Origin: JASGCP01 sp965263285
GTDB lineage: Bacteria; Bacteroidota; Bacteroidia; Chitinophagales; Chitinophagaceae
Assembly: GCA_965263285.1 (NCBI GenBank)
Contig: CBDHHD010000004.1
Location: 992,001-1,056,000, forward strand
Direction: 5' to 3'
Length of the DNA stretch: 64,000 nt
The position numbers and the translations under genes were made by a program. Below the pieces are notes generated by a model that saw only the letters and a program-made list of their open reading frames with translations, was not told where the DNA came from and did no database searches. Below, piece after piece: positions 13,301 to 20,270 of this stretch. Within the stretch, counting starts at the first letter, position 1. Each line of letters starts with the position of its first letter.

Positions 13301-13357
13301 AAACAATACCCTCTCTTCTGGATACTCAGGTGAGATAGGACAATAAGCTAGCCCCAC
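1..13357 (-). CDS. Giant NRPS, third part (partial, runs off the left edge): rest of A5, T5-E5, modules 6 and 7, C8
   Basis: On the minus strand the reading resumes after the second frameshift with AYCPISPEYP and remains NRPS sequence to position 1. The frame is consistent at every landmark I checked (lower codon coordinate 2 modulo 3), although I did not test every codon for stops. A GTG at 13357-13355 could restart translation; a TAG lies a few codons upstream of it in this frame. Content: remainder of A5 (Val-type), T5, E5 (HH motif about 11340), C6 (about 10010), A6 (unique core, 8000-8600), T6, E6 (about 6790), C7 (about 5465), A7 (about 3500-4500), T7, E7 (about 2250) and C8 (HH motif about 930). 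Position 1 falls at the C8-A8 linker, so at least one more A domain lies outside the window. Confidence 0.9.
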   Translation of the reverse strand, partial: MGLAYCPISPEYPEERVLFILQDTQPKCLITNCKLKIENVRFTIVNVTDEQFLKELYSLTINHLPLTISSHSLAYIIYTSGTMGNPKGVMVDHSNVVSLVKGVDYVKLDSHSFTIQLSDICFDAFTFELWGMLLNGGKIYVPKDIKNMLEVQIFKSYCVEHNINTLWLTKTLFEALYLQDNTLFKHLTYLLVGGEALNSILVQQLMCANGPQFFINGYGPTENTTFSLTYTCNKNNKNQNISIGKPLNNRTAFVVSNDNTLLPIGSMGELYLGGDGLSRGYLNRPELTAERFIKNPFQTEEDKKKNRNGRLYKTGDIVRMLPDGNIEYIGRNDFQVKIRGYRIELGEIETRIQGFQDFRMMIEQAVVLVNKKAENKYLVGYFVAKEQVDVEELRSYLSKQLPDYMVPTGLLQIEQMPLTVNGKLDRKALLAIEYNLTDSKEYKAPKNELEQQLLSIWEKLLGNNNIGVQDDFFRVGGDSIKSIQLSSRVRSELGKELSVKDVFEHRTIERMVSHVLSNHQIKVYLSEQGKLSGELNLLPIQQYFFELKLTNEHHYNQSFLIESPELEIEKLKIAIEKVIEQHDAFRLAYRKDAEGNIIQYYDSKKEAIPLDVLDISEWNVQEGTVVFEEKLKKQYTSWQDGFDIYEGKTYQMAYIWGYKNKTARIFIAAHHLIIDAVSWRILLEDIETVYTGKKLLAKRTSYRQWANLGKDYVAHYPNELSYWEGVEKKVQENIAKLSSKITIQEESYFTTITIDSNITSYLLLSANQVFHTEVNDLLLTALARALGKLFNEQEISILLEGHGRESLQDDIDISKTMGWFTSIVPIHLPIHDDVQESIIEVKEELRRIPNKGIGYGFIRGYKHLPKISFNYLGVFKKEEQQDWFLTNESSGMSVSNKNKSNLWLDINGGVGANGVLGFSIRGRLTKEYIDNLSIYFKQEMIVITNYIQSVNRSYLTTSDTNYILSKDLLNRLQIDNEIQAIYVANSLQAGFIYHYLSKSKGDDAYKVQLLWKYKSQVNEDYFIQSWQQVLDRYPGLRVRFNWEEEIVQIIDKKITLDYRFRDIQDKRNKEKAIEGIRIVDRKEDYDLAKGNLLRVYLIQVDKEEFVVLYSNHHAISDGWSNPNLLNYIHEVYNSLINQNTPVELLEEQAYLRAQEYLQVKSKKDTHDRWWVDYLSGVERTIEVRGLRKQEANGINLLDYKFIQEPISKGVKIRDKEYRALSSFIKQEGLTWSNLIMWCWSKALSIYDNRHENIIGITLSGRGLPINDIEQSVGLYINTLPLVVRHDSNESILNILKNIQKDTEQLNQLTHTHLSGLHSNASDRLFATMVVYENYPRPTNKDNQDAHALLPILLSSVEKTDYPLTVLAYEKDGALSVEVKYAGELFEEKQIERLLKLMSLLLQQIPIGYNKLEQELILIDNEEYNYLVYDYNKTERDYPKDKTIHQLFEEQVARTPNNIAVVFEEKQLTYQELNNKANQLAYYLHNNYQTKADDIICLLLERSEWMIVAILGVFKSGAAYCPISPEYPEERILFILQDTQSKCLITNCKLKIENIHFLIVNLMDEQFLKELYSLTINHLRLTISSHSLAYIIYTSGTTGNPKGVMIEHGGVINLIYALDKSHFWQDEERMLNFFSYIFDPSVEQFFIPLLKGFTLFMISEELIQDVDGLISFINKNEITHFHTTPSYFNSLPIVTLPTLNRLILGGERVTNEIRNKVYKTIFDNILFLNEYGPTETTITSLVSSLNNTIDLNIGSPISNTCIYILNKEGLLLPQGFIGELYIGGDGVARGYLNRPELTAERFIQNPFQTEEDKKKDRNSKLYKTGDIVRMLPDGNIEYIGRNDFQAKIRGYRIELGEIENRIQGFQTRIEGFQDFRMIEQAVVLVNKKAENKYLVGYFVAREQVDVEELRIYLSKQLPDYMVPIGLVQIDRIPLTVNGKLDRKALLAIEYNLTDSKEYKAPKNELEQQLLSIWEKLLGNNSIGVQDDFFRVGGDSIKSIQLSSRVRSELGKELSVKDVFEHRTIERMVSHVLSNHQIKVYLSEQGKLSGELSLLPIQQYFFELKLTNEHHYNQSFLIESPELEIEKLKMAIEKIVEQHDAFRLSYRKDTDGNIIQYYDSEKEVTPLEVLNIREWNEQEGTSVFEEKLKKQYTSWQDGFNIYEGKTYQIAYIWGYKNKTARIFIAAHHLIIDAVSWRILLEDIETVYAGKKLLAKRTSYRQWANLGKEYVTKYHNELTYWEVIENKVQKNIAKISSKITIQEEDYITTIAIDRDITSYLLLSANQVFHTEVNDLLLTALARALGKLFNEQEISILLEGHGRESLQDDIDISKTMGWFTSIVPIHLPIHDDVQESIIEVKEELRRIPNKGIGYGYIRGYKHLPKISFNYLGVFKKEEQQDWFLTNESSGMSVSNKNKSNLWLDINGGVGANGVLGFSIRGRLTKEYIDNLSIYFKQEMIVITNYIQAVNRSYLTTSDTNYILSKDLLNRLQQENEIQAIYVANSLQAGFIYHYLSKSKGDDAYKVQLLWKYKSQVNEDYFIQSWQQALDRYPGLRVRFNWEETIVQIIDKKATLDYRFRDIQDKRNKEKAIETIRIEDRKEDYGLAKGNLLRVYLIQVDKEEFVVLYSNHHAISDGWSNPNLLNYIHEVYNSLINQNTPVELLEDQAYLRAQEYLQLQSKKYIYSKWWVDYLSGVERTIEVRGLRKQEANGINLLDYKFIQEPISKGVKIRDKEYRALSSFIKQEGLTWSNLIMWCWSKALSVYDNRNDNIIGITLSGRSLPINDIEQSVGLYINTLPLVVRHDSNESILNILKNIQKDTEQLNQLTHTHLSGLHSNASDRLFATMVVYENYPIPTNKDNQEANTLMPIFLSSVEKTDYPLTVLAYEKDSVLSVEIKYAGELFEEKQIERLLKLMSLLLQQIPICYNKLEQELILIDNEEYNYLVYDYNKTEKEYPKDKTIHQLFEEQVARTPNNIAVVFEDKKLTYQELNSKANQLANYLYHNYNTKADDIICLLLERSEWMIIAILGVLKSGVAYCPISPEYPEERVLFILQDTQPKCLITNCKLKIENVRFTIVNVTDEQFLKELYSLTINHLPLTISSHSLAYIIYTSGTTGNPKGVMVEHKNVVNLLYATAYILYPINQTYLRASAFTSYQFDVSVSEFLSPLVQGGELHIFNELAIRNISFLSQYIIEKSINYLYIPPVLLSQLPQHIYPELKHIIYAGEPCNRNIANDCSKNYFLFNYYGPTEATIYALGKQINIDEVEQIGKPIYNIKIYLLNTKLQVVPIGSIGELYIGGDGVARGYLNRPELTAERFIKNPFQTEEDKKKNRNGRLYKTGDIVRMLSDGNIEYIGRNDFQAKIRGYRIELGEIENRIQGFQTRIEGFQDFRMIEQAVVLVNDKGDNKYLVGYFVAKEQVDVEELRSYLSKQLPDYMVPTGLLQIEQMPLTVNGKLDRKALLAIEYNLADSKEYKAPTNELEQQLLSIWEKLLGNNSIGVQDDFFRVGGDSIKSIQLSSRVRSELGKELSVKDVFEHRTIERMVSHVLSNHQIKVYLSEQGKLSGELNLLPIQQYFFELKLTNEHHYNQSFLIESPELEIEKLKMAIEKIVEQHDAFRLSYRKDTDGNIIQYYDSKKEAIPLDVLDISEWNVQEGTVVFEEKLKKQYTSWQDGFNIYEGKTYQMAYIWGYKNKTARIFIAAHHLIIDAVSWRILLEDIETVYTGKKLLAKRTSYRQWANLGKDYVAHYPNELSYWEGVEKKVQENIAKLSSKITIQEESYFTTITIDNNITNYLLLSANQVFHTEVNDLLLTALARALGKLFNEQEISILLEGHGRESLQDDIDISKTMGWFTSIVPIHLPIHDDVQESIIEVKEELRRIPNKGIGYGFIRGYKHLPKISFNYLGVFKKEEQQDWFLTNESSGMSVSNKNKSNLWLDINGGVGANGVLGFSIRGRLTKEYIDNLSIYFKQEMIVITNYIQSVNRSYLTTSDTNYILSKDLLNRLQIDNEIQAIYVANSLQAGFIYHYLSKSKGDDAYKVQLLWKYKSQVNEDYFIQSWQQVLDRYPGLRVRFNWEEEIVQIIDKKITLDYRFRDIQDKRNKEKAIEGIRIVDRKEDYDLAKGNLLRVYLIQVDKEEFVVLYSNHHAISDGWSNPNLLNYIHEVYNSLINQNTPVELLEEQAYLRAQEYLQVKSKKDTHDRWWVDYLSGVERTIEVRGLRKQEANGINLLDYKFIQEPISKGVKIRDKEYRALSSFIKQEGLTWSNLIMWCWSKALSIYDNRHENIIGITLSGRGLPINDIEQSVGLYINTLPLVVRHDSNESILNILKNIQKDTEQLNQLTHTHLSGLHSNVSDRLFATMVVYENYPIPTNKDNQEVNTLVPIFLSSVEKTDYPLTVLSYEKDGVLSVEIKYAGELFEEKQIERLLKLMSLLLQQIPICYNKLEQELILIDNEEYN
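1380..5924 (-). other. NRPS module 7: C(DCL)-A-T-E; A code DVSYIAYIYK as in module 3
   Basis: The C motif is near 5465, the A3 motif near 4020, the T serine near 2840 and the E HH motif near 2250. The A core is nearly identical to that of module 3 (NYYGPTEATIY; FDVSVSEF), so both should load the same unassigned amino acid. The E domain motifs are intact, and a DCL-type C domain follows. Confidence 0.72.
4066..4182. repeat. Heptamer repeats inside an A-domain coding region (representative of seven)
   Basis: Two runs of 7-bp units sit in the A2-A3 linker of A7: TAATGGT/AAATGGT units at 4066-4100 and TTTTCAA/TTTGCAA/TTTGTAA units at 4155-4182. The same pair recurs in the other A domains near 8610-8735 (A6), 13155-13270 (A5), 17698-17815 (A4), 22238-22355 (A3), 26777-26895 (A2) and 29972-30088 (A1). 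On the coding strand they give peptides such as LTINHLPL and CKLKIEN. The second unit type also forms intergenic repeats at 56298-56333, 57678-57931 and 62250-62281. The linker appears to be of ordinary length, so the units replace rather than lengthen it. Confidence 0.8.
5925..10469 (-). other. NRPS module 6: C(DCL)-A-T-E; unique A core, code DPEHIGEITK
   Basis: I translated this A core by hand from 8000-8600. It reads MIEHGGVINLIYAL, IFDPSVEQFF, HFHTTPSYF, RLILGGERV and NEYGPTETTIT. The code DPEHIGEITK appears in no other module here. Glutamates at pocket positions 239 and 322 would suit a basic side chain such as ornithine, lysine or diaminobutyrate, but I know no exact match. The flanking C, T, E and outer A segments match the other modules, so only the core has been exchanged. 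Confidence 0.7.
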
Positions 13358-15014
13358 TTTTAAGCACTCCTAAAATAGCAATAATCATCCATTCACTTCG
13401 TTCTAATAATAAACAAATAATATCGTCTGCTTTAGTATCATAATTGTGATGCAAATAATGTGCTAGCTGATTAGCTTTGTTATTTAACTCTTGATAAGTT
13501 AATTTTTTATCCTCAAATATCACCGCTATGTTATTCGGCGTTCTTGCTACTTGCTCTTCAAATAACTGATGTATGGTTTTGTCTTTGGGGTAGTCTCTTT
13601 CTGTTTTGTTATAATCGTATACAAGATAATTGTATTCTTCATTATCTATTAGTATAAGTTCTTGTTCTAATTTATTGTAACCAATAGGGATTTGTTGCAA
13701 TAGCAAAGACATTAATTTTAATAGCCTTTCTATTTGCTTCTCCTCAAACAGCTCTCCTGCATATTTAATTTCTACACTAAGCACACTATCTTTCTCATAA
13801 GCCAATACAGTTAAAGGATAATCTATCTTTTCTACTGATGATAAAAATATAGGCATTAATGTATTCGCTTCTTGATTATCTTTGTTTGTAGGTATAGGAT
13901 AATTCTCATACACTACCATCGTAGCAAATAAACGATCTGAAGCATTGCTATGTAAACTACTTAAATTAGTATGTGTTAACTGATTCAATTGCTCCGTATC
14001 TTTCTGAATATTCTTTAATATATTTAATATACTCTCATTAGAACTATGTCGCACTACCAAGGGTAGTGTGTTGATATACAAGCCTACGGATTGCTCTATA
14101 TCATTAATTGGCAACCCTCTGCCTGAAAACGTTATGCCAATAATATTCTCATGTCTGTTGTCATGTATACTTAATGCCTTGCTCCAACACCACATGATTA
14201 AATTACTCCAGGTAAGTCCTTCTTGTTTAATGAAATTTGACAAAGCACTATATTCTTTATCCTTTATCTTGATAATTTTTGATATGGGTTCTTGAATAAA
14301 TTTGTAGTCTAACAGATTAATACCGTTCGCCTCTTGCTTTCTCAATCCCCTTACTTCTATCGTTCTTTCTACACCGGATAGATAATCTACCCACCATCTA
14401 TCATGTGTATTATTTTTACTTTTTACTTGCAGATATTCTTGTGCCCTCAAATAGGCTCGATCCTCTAATAGTTCAACTGGTGTATTTTGATTTATTAAAC
14501 TATTATAAACTTCATGAATATAATTTAATAAATTAGGATTACTCCACCCATCACTTATTGCATGATGATTACTATACAAAACTACAAACTCTTCTTTATC
14601 TACTTGTATCAAATAAACCCTTAATAAATTACCCTTCGCTAAATCATAATCCTCTTTCCTATCTTCTATTCGAATAGTCTCTATCGCTTTTTCTTTATTT
14701 CTCTTATGCTGAATATCTCTAAATCGATAATCTAATGTTATCTTCTTATCTATAATCTGCACTATCTCTTCTTCCCAATTAAACCGAACTCTTAACCCAG
14801 GATAACGATCTAAGGCTTGTTGCCATGACTGAATAAAATAATCTTTATTCACTTGGCTTTTATATTTCCACAATAACTGAACCTTATACGCATCGTCTCC
14901 TTCAGACTTACTCAAATAATGATAGATAAATCCTGCTTGTAAACTATTGGCTACATAAATGGCTTGTATCTCATTTTCTTGTTGCAATCTATTAAGCAAA
15001 TCTTTGCTTACTAT
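10470..15014 (-). other. NRPS module 5: C(DCL)-A-T-E; A code DAFWLGGTFK, Val-like; frameshift in A5
   Basis: The C motif is near 14560. The A domain is interrupted near 13350 by a single inserted base between the A2 motif and the pocket core. Translating past the break gives FDAFTFELWG, LWLTKTLFEAL, LLVGGEAL and NGYGPTENTTF, the same Val-type code as module 2. T5 and E5 (HH motif about 11340) read normally. If the insertion is real and not bypassed, this module cannot make a complete A domain. Confidence 0.74.
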
Positions 15015-18000
15015 ATAATTCGTATCACTTGTAGTAAGATAAGATCTATTGACTGACTGAATATAATTAGTAATAACAATCATTTCTTGCTTAAAATATA
15101 TTGAAAGATTATCTATATATTCCTTAGTCAGCCTTCCTCGTATTGAAAATTCCAAAACACCATTTGCACCCACTCCCCCATTGATATCTAACCAAAGATT
15201 GCTTTTATTTTTATTAGATACCGACATCCCACTTGATTCATTTGTCAAAAACCAATCTTGTTGCTCTTCTTTCTTAAATACTCCCAAGTAGTTAAAGCTA
15301 ATCTTTGGCAAATGCTTATACCCTCTTATAAATCCATAGCCAATACCTTTATTGGGGATTCTTCGCAACTCCTCCTTTACTTCAATAATTGACTCTTGCA
15401 CATTATCATATATAGGTAGATGGATAGGCACAATACTCGTAAACCAGCCCATTGTCTTAGAAATATCTATATCGTCTTGTAACGACTCTCTCCCATGACC
15501 TTCTAATAGAATAGATACCTCCTGCTCATCAAATAGCTTTCCTAGTGCTCTTGCTAAGGCAGTTAATAACAAATCGTTTATCTCTGTATGAAATACTTGA
15601 TTCGCAGATAGCAATAGATAATTAGTTATATCACTATCTATTGCAATAGTTGTAATATAATCCTCTTCTTGTATAGTAGTCTTTGATAAGAGTTTTATTG
15701 TATTTTCTTGGACTTTATTCTCTATCCCTTCCCAATAGGTCAACTCATTGGGATATTTTATTATGTACTCTTTCCCCAAATTTACCCATTGGCGATAGCT
15801 CGTTCGTTTAGCTAATAGCTTCTTGCCTGCATACACTGTTTCTATATCTTCCAACAAAATACGCCAACTCACTGCATCAATAATAAGATGGTGTGTAGAA
15901 ATAAATATTCTCGCTATCTTATTTTTATATCCCCATATATAAGATATCTGATAGGTCTTCCCTTCGTAGATGTTAAAACCATCTTGCCAACTCGTGTATT
16001 GCCTTTTTAATTTCTCTTCAAATACAACAGTTCCTTCTTGCACATTCCATTCGCTAATATCAAGAACATCTAATGGTATGGCTTTTTTCTTACTATCATA
16101 ATATTGAATAATATTTCCTTCTGCATCTTTTCTATAGGTAAGTCTGAATGCATCATGCTGCTCAACAACTTTTTCTATCGCCATCTTCAATTTTTCTATC
16201 TCTAATTCTGGGGTCTCTATTAAAAAAGATTGATTATAATGATGCTCATTAGTCAGTTTTAATTCAAAAAAATATTGTTGTATCGGCAATAAGTTCAACT
16301 CGCCTGATAGTTTGCCTTGCTCAGATAGATACACTTTAATTTGATGGCTACTCAATACATGTGCTACCATTCTTTCGATGGTTCTATGTTCAAAAACATC
16401 CTTCACACTTAATTCCCTTCCTAATTCACTTCTCACCCTACTGCTCAACTGAATAGACTTAATGCTATCTCCTCCTACCCTAAAAAAATCATCTTGTACA
16501 CCAATACTGTTATTGCCTAATAATTTCTCCCAAATAGATAGTAGCTGTTGTTCTAATTCATTTTTAGGGGCTTTATATTCTTTGCTATCAGCAAGGTTAT
16601 ATTCTATGGCTAATAATGCCTTTCTATCCAATTTGCCATTCACCGTTAAAGGCATCTGCTCTATTTGCAACAGCCATATAGGCACCATATAGTCAGGCAA
16701 TTGCTTAGACAAATAACTTCTTAATTCTTCAATATCTACCTGTTCCTTAGCAACAAAATATCCCACTAAATATTTATTATCTCCTTTCTCATTAACCAAC
16801 ACCACAGCTTGTTCTATCATCCTAAAATCCTGAAATCCTTGAATCCTAATCTGGAATCCTTGAATCCTATTCTCTATCTCCCCTAATTCAATTCTATAGC
16901 CCCTTATCTTCACTTGAAAATCATTCCTGCCTATATATTCAATATTGCCATCGGGTAGCATTCGCACTATGTCTCCTGTTTTATATAATCTCCCATTTCT
17001 ATTTTTCTTTTTATCTTCTCCAGTTTGAAAAGGATTTTTAATAAAGCGTTCTGCAGTTAATTCAGGTCTATTCAAATAGCCTCGCGCTACGCCATCGCCT
17101 CCAATATACAATTCACCAATAAATCCTTGGGGCAACAACTGTAGACTATTATTTAATACATATATAGACTTATTATCTATAGGATGCCCTATATTATTAT
17201 TGTTATCACCTATGCTATAATGATGCATGGTAGCACACACAGTAATTTCAGTGGGGCCATACGCATTAAATACTTCTATATTCTGTTCATAATACCTTTT
17301 TATTATATTTATATTGGGTGATTCTCCAGCTAATATCATTTTATCAAGAGACAAAAAAACATCTTTTTGTAAAATAGCTGGAGGTAAAGTAGCTATTTCT
17401 ATATTATTAATTTGAATATAATTTGCTAATAAATAAAAGTCTTGTTGTATATCTGAAGATATAAGATAAGAGGTATGCCCATTACAAATAGATGCAAATA
17501 ATTCAAAGACAAATGCGTCAAAAGAATAGTTCGCATATAATAACAATCTAAAAGTATTATTTTCTTTTATAGAATCTAACCATATTCTACTCTGTGCCAT
17601 TTGAAGATTTATTACTGAGCTATGTTCAATCATCACTCCTTTAGGATTCCCCGTTGTTCCAGAAGTATAGATAATATACGCTAAAGCATGAGAGTTAATG
17701 ATTAATGGTAAATGGTTAATAGTTAATGAATATAATTCTTTTAGAAATTGTTCATCTGTTACATTAACAATTGGCAACTCAATATTTTCAATTTGCAATT
17801 TGCAATTTGTAATTAAACACTTAGGTTGTGTGTCTCGTAAAATAAATAATACCCTTTCTTCAGGATATTCGGGTGAGATAGGGCAATAAGCAGCTCCACT
17901 CTTAAGCACTCCTAAAATAGCAATAATCATCCATTCACTTCGTTCTAACAACAAACAAATAATATCATCTGCTTTAGTATTATAATTATGATACAAATAA

Positions 18001-20270
18001 TTTGCCAATTGATTGGCTTTACTATTTAACTCATGATAAGTTAATTGCTTATCATCAAAAACCACCGCTATGTTATTCGGTGTTCTTGCTACTTGCTCTT
18101 CAAACAGCTGATGTATAGTTTTATCTTTAGGGTATTCTTTTTCTGTTTTGTTATAATCGTATACAAGATAATTGTATTCTTCATTATCTATTAGTATAAG
18201 TTCTTGTTCTAATTTATTGTAACAAATAGGGATTTGTTGCAATAGCAAAGACATTAATTTTAATAGCCTTTCTATTTGCTTCTCCTCAAACAACTCTCCC
18301 GCATATTTGATTTCTATACTAAGCACACTATCTTTCTCATAAGCCAATACAGTCAATGGATAATCTATCTTTTCTACTGATGATAAAAATATAGGCATTA
18401 ATGTATTAGTTTCTTGATTATCTTTGTTTGTAGGTATCGGATAATTCTCATACACTACCATTGTTGCAAATAAACGATCTGAAGCATTGCTATGTAAACT
18501 ACTTAAATTAGTATGTGTTAACTGATTCAATTGCTCCGTATCTTTCTGAATATTTTTTAATATATTTAATATGCTCTCATTAGAACTATGTCGCACTACC
18601 AAGGGTAGCGTGTTGATATACAAACCTACCGATTGCTCTATATCATTAATTGGCAAGCTTCTGCCTGAAAACGTTATGCCAATAATATTCTCATTCCTAT
18701 TGTCATATACACTTAATGCCTTGCTCCAACACCACATGATTAAATTACTCCAGGTAAATCCTTCTTGTTTAATGAAACTTGACAAAGCTCTGTATTCCTT
18801 ATCTCTTATCTTAACCCCTTTTGATATGGGTTCTTGAATAAATTTGTAGTCTAACAGATTAATACCGTTCGCCTCTTGCTTTCTCAATCCCCTTACTTCT
18901 ATCGTTCTTTCTACACCGGATAGATAATCTACCCACCATCTATCATGTGTATTATTTTTACTTTTTACTTGCAGATATTCTTGTGCCCTCAAATAGGCTT
19001 GCTCCTCTAATAGTTCAACTGGTGTATTTTGATTTATTAAACTATTATAAACTTCATGAATATAATTTAATAAATTAGGATTACTCCATCCATCACTTAT
19101 TGCATGATGATTACTATACAAAACTACAAACTCTTCTTTATCTACTTGTATCAAATAAACCCTTAATAAATTACCCTTCGCTAAATCATAATCCTCTTTC
19201 CTATCTGCTATTCTAATACCCTCTATCGCTTTTTCTTTATTTCTCTTATGCTGAATATCTCTAAATCGATAATCTAATGTTACCTTCTTATCTATAATCT
19301 GCACTATCTCTTCTTCCCAATTAAACCGAACTCTTAACCCAGGATAACTATCCAATGCTTGTTGCCATGACTGAATAAAATAATCCTCATTCACTTGGCT
19401 TTTATATTTCCATAATAACTGAACCTTATACGCATCGTCTCCTTCAGACTTACTCAAATAATGATAGATAAATCCTGCTTGCAAACTATTGGCTACATAA
19501 ATGGCTTGTATCTCATTGTCTATTTGCAATCTATTGAGCAAGTCTTTGCTTAGTATATAATTCGTATCACTTGTAGTAAGATAAGATCTATTGACTGACT
19601 GAATATAATTAGTAATAACAATCATTTCTTGCTTAAAATATATTGAAAGATTATCTATATATTCCTTAGTCAGCCTTCCTCGTATTGAAAATCCCAAAAC
19701 ACCATTTGCACCCACTCCCCCATTGATATCTAACCAAAGATTGCTTTTATTTTTATTAGATACCGACATCCCACTTGATTCATTTGTTAAAAACCAATCT
19801 TGTTTTTCTTCTTTCTTAAATACCCCCAAGTAGTTGAAGCTAATCTTTGGCAAATGCTTATATCCTCTTATAAATCCATAGCCAATGCCTTTATTGGGGA
19901 TTCTTCGCAACTCCTCCTTTACTTCAATAATTGACTCTTGCACATTATCATATATAGGTAGATGGATAGGCACAATACTCGTAAACCAGCCCATTGTCTT
20001 AGAAATATCTATATCGTCTTGTAACGACTCTCTCCCATGACCTTCTAATAGAATAGATACCTCCTGCTCATCAAATAGCTTTCCTAGTGCTCTTGCTAAG
20101 GCAGTTAATAACAAATCGTTTATCTCTGTATGAAATACTTGATTCGCAGATAGCAATAGATAGTTAGTTATATTATTATCTATTGTAATAGTTGTAAAAT
20201 AGCTCTCTTCTTGTATAGTAATCTTTGATGATAATTTTGCAATATTTTCTTGCACTTTATTCTCTATCAC
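13326..20270 (-). CDS. Giant NRPS, second part: end of E3, module 4 (C-A-T-E), C5 and start of A5
   Basis: This 2314-residue frame continues the same synthetase. It starts at a GTG inside the end of the previous ORF and begins MIENKVQENIAKL, which is mid-E-domain sequence. Then follow C4 (HHAISDG from His388), A4 (from about residue 705, aromatic-type code), T4 (Ser1269), a full E4 (HHLIIDAVSW from His1460), C5 (His1902) and the first ~95 residues of A5. It ends LKSGASLLSYLT at the A2 core motif, where sister modules read LKSGAAYCPISPEYP. One inserted base (coding-strand C near 13350) causes this. If translated alone, the protein would carry two half domains. It could be a decayed NRPS, translationally coupled fragments, or an assembly error in near-identical repeats. 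The single-base nature of both breaks is direct observation. Confidence 0.9.
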   Translation of the reverse strand: MIENKVQENIAKLSSKITIQEESYFTTITIDNNITNYLLLSANQVFHTEINDLLLTALARALGKLFDEQEVSILLEGHGRESLQDDIDISKTMGWFTSIVPIHLPIYDNVQESIIEVKEELRRIPNKGIGYGFIRGYKHLPKISFNYLGVFKKEEKQDWFLTNESSGMSVSNKNKSNLWLDINGGVGANGVLGFSIRGRLTKEYIDNLSIYFKQEMIVITNYIQSVNRSYLTTSDTNYILSKDLLNRLQIDNEIQAIYVANSLQAGFIYHYLSKSEGDDAYKVQLLWKYKSQVNEDYFIQSWQQALDSYPGLRVRFNWEEEIVQIIDKKVTLDYRFRDIQHKRNKEKAIEGIRIADRKEDYDLAKGNLLRVYLIQVDKEEFVVLYSNHHAISDGWSNPNLLNYIHEVYNSLINQNTPVELLEEQAYLRAQEYLQVKSKNNTHDRWWVDYLSGVERTIEVRGLRKQEANGINLLDYKFIQEPISKGVKIRDKEYRALSSFIKQEGFTWSNLIMWCWSKALSVYDNRNENIIGITFSGRSLPINDIEQSVGLYINTLPLVVRHSSNESILNILKNIQKDTEQLNQLTHTNLSSLHSNASDRLFATMVVYENYPIPTNKDNQETNTLMPIFLSSVEKIDYPLTVLAYEKDSVLSIEIKYAGELFEEKQIERLLKLMSLLLQQIPICYNKLEQELILIDNEEYNYLVYDYNKTEKEYPKDKTIHQLFEEQVARTPNNIAVVFDDKQLTYHELNSKANQLANYLYHNYNTKADDIICLLLERSEWMIIAILGVLKSGAAYCPISPEYPEERVLFILRDTQPKCLITNCKLQIENIELPIVNVTDEQFLKELYSLTINHLPLIINSHALAYIIYTSGTTGNPKGVMIEHSSVINLQMAQSRIWLDSIKENNTFRLLLYANYSFDAFVFELFASICNGHTSYLISSDIQQDFYLLANYIQINNIEIATLPPAILQKDVFLSLDKMILAGESPNINIIKRYYEQNIEVFNAYGPTEITVCATMHHYSIGDNNNNIGHPIDNKSIYVLNNSLQLLPQGFIGELYIGGDGVARGYLNRPELTAERFIKNPFQTGEDKKKNRNGRLYKTGDIVRMLPDGNIEYIGRNDFQVKIRGYRIELGEIENRIQGFQIRIQGFQDFRMIEQAVVLVNEKGDNKYLVGYFVAKEQVDIEELRSYLSKQLPDYMVPIWLLQIEQMPLTVNGKLDRKALLAIEYNLADSKEYKAPKNELEQQLLSIWEKLLGNNSIGVQDDFFRVGGDSIKSIQLSSRVRSELGRELSVKDVFEHRTIERMVAHVLSSHQIKVYLSEQGKLSGELNLLPIQQYFFELKLTNEHHYNQSFLIETPELEIEKLKMAIEKVVEQHDAFRLTYRKDAEGNIIQYYDSKKKAIPLDVLDISEWNVQEGTVVFEEKLKRQYTSWQDGFNIYEGKTYQISYIWGYKNKIARIFISTHHLIIDAVSWRILLEDIETVYAGKKLLAKRTSYRQWVNLGKEYIIKYPNELTYWEGIENKVQENTIKLLSKTTIQEEDYITTIAIDSDITNYLLLSANQVFHTEINDLLLTALARALGKLFDEQEVSILLEGHGRESLQDDIDISKTMGWFTSIVPIHLPIYDNVQESIIEVKEELRRIPNKGIGYGFIRGYKHLPKISFNYLGVFKKEEQQDWFLTNESSGMSVSNKNKSNLWLDINGGVGANGVLEFSIRGRLTKEYIDNLSIYFKQEMIVITNYIQSVNRSYLTTSDTNYIVSKDLLNRLQQENEIQAIYVANSLQAGFIYHYLSKSEGDDAYKVQLLWKYKSQVNKDYFIQSWQQALDRYPGLRVRFNWEEEIVQIIDKKITLDYRFRDIQHKRNKEKAIETIRIEDRKEDYDLAKGNLLRVYLIQVDKEEFVVLYSNHHAISDGWSNPNLLNYIHEVYNSLINQNTPVELLEDRAYLRAQEYLQVKSKNNTHDRWWVDYLSGVERTIEVRGLRKQEANGINLLDYKFIQEPISKIIKIKDKEYSALSNFIKQEGLTWSNLIMWCWSKALSIHDNRHENIIGITFSGRGLPINDIEQSVGLYINTLPLVVRHSSNESILNILKNIQKDTEQLNQLTHTNLSSLHSNASDRLFATMVVYENYPIPTNKDNQEANTLMPIFLSSVEKIDYPLTVLAYEKDSVLSVEIKYAGELFEEKQIERLLKLMSLLLQQIPIGYNKLEQELILIDNEEYNYLVYDYNKTERDYPKDKTIHQLFEEQVARTPNNIAVIFEDKKLTYQELNNKANQLAHYLHHNYDTKADDIICLLLERSEWMIIAILGVLKSGASLLSYLT
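15015..19559 (-). other. NRPS module 4: C(DCL)-A-T-E; A code DAFTIAAVCK, Phe/Tyr-like
   Basis: The C motif HHAISDG lies near 19100. The A core is of the module 1 type but reads FDAFVFELF where module 1 has FDAFVSELF, so pocket position 239 is Phe rather than Ser. The code DAFTIAAVCK suggests an aromatic residue, Phe more likely than Tyr. T4 (Ser at about 16465) and E4 (THHLIIDAVSW at about 15885) are intact. This is the only C-A-T-E module lying wholly inside the second ORF. Confidence 0.76.

Noticed and set aside
13326..20270. Programmed ribosomal frameshifting at the NRPS breaks
   Set aside because: I see no slippery heptamer with a downstream structure at either site; the changes look like plain single-base insertions. 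Kept only as an open question.
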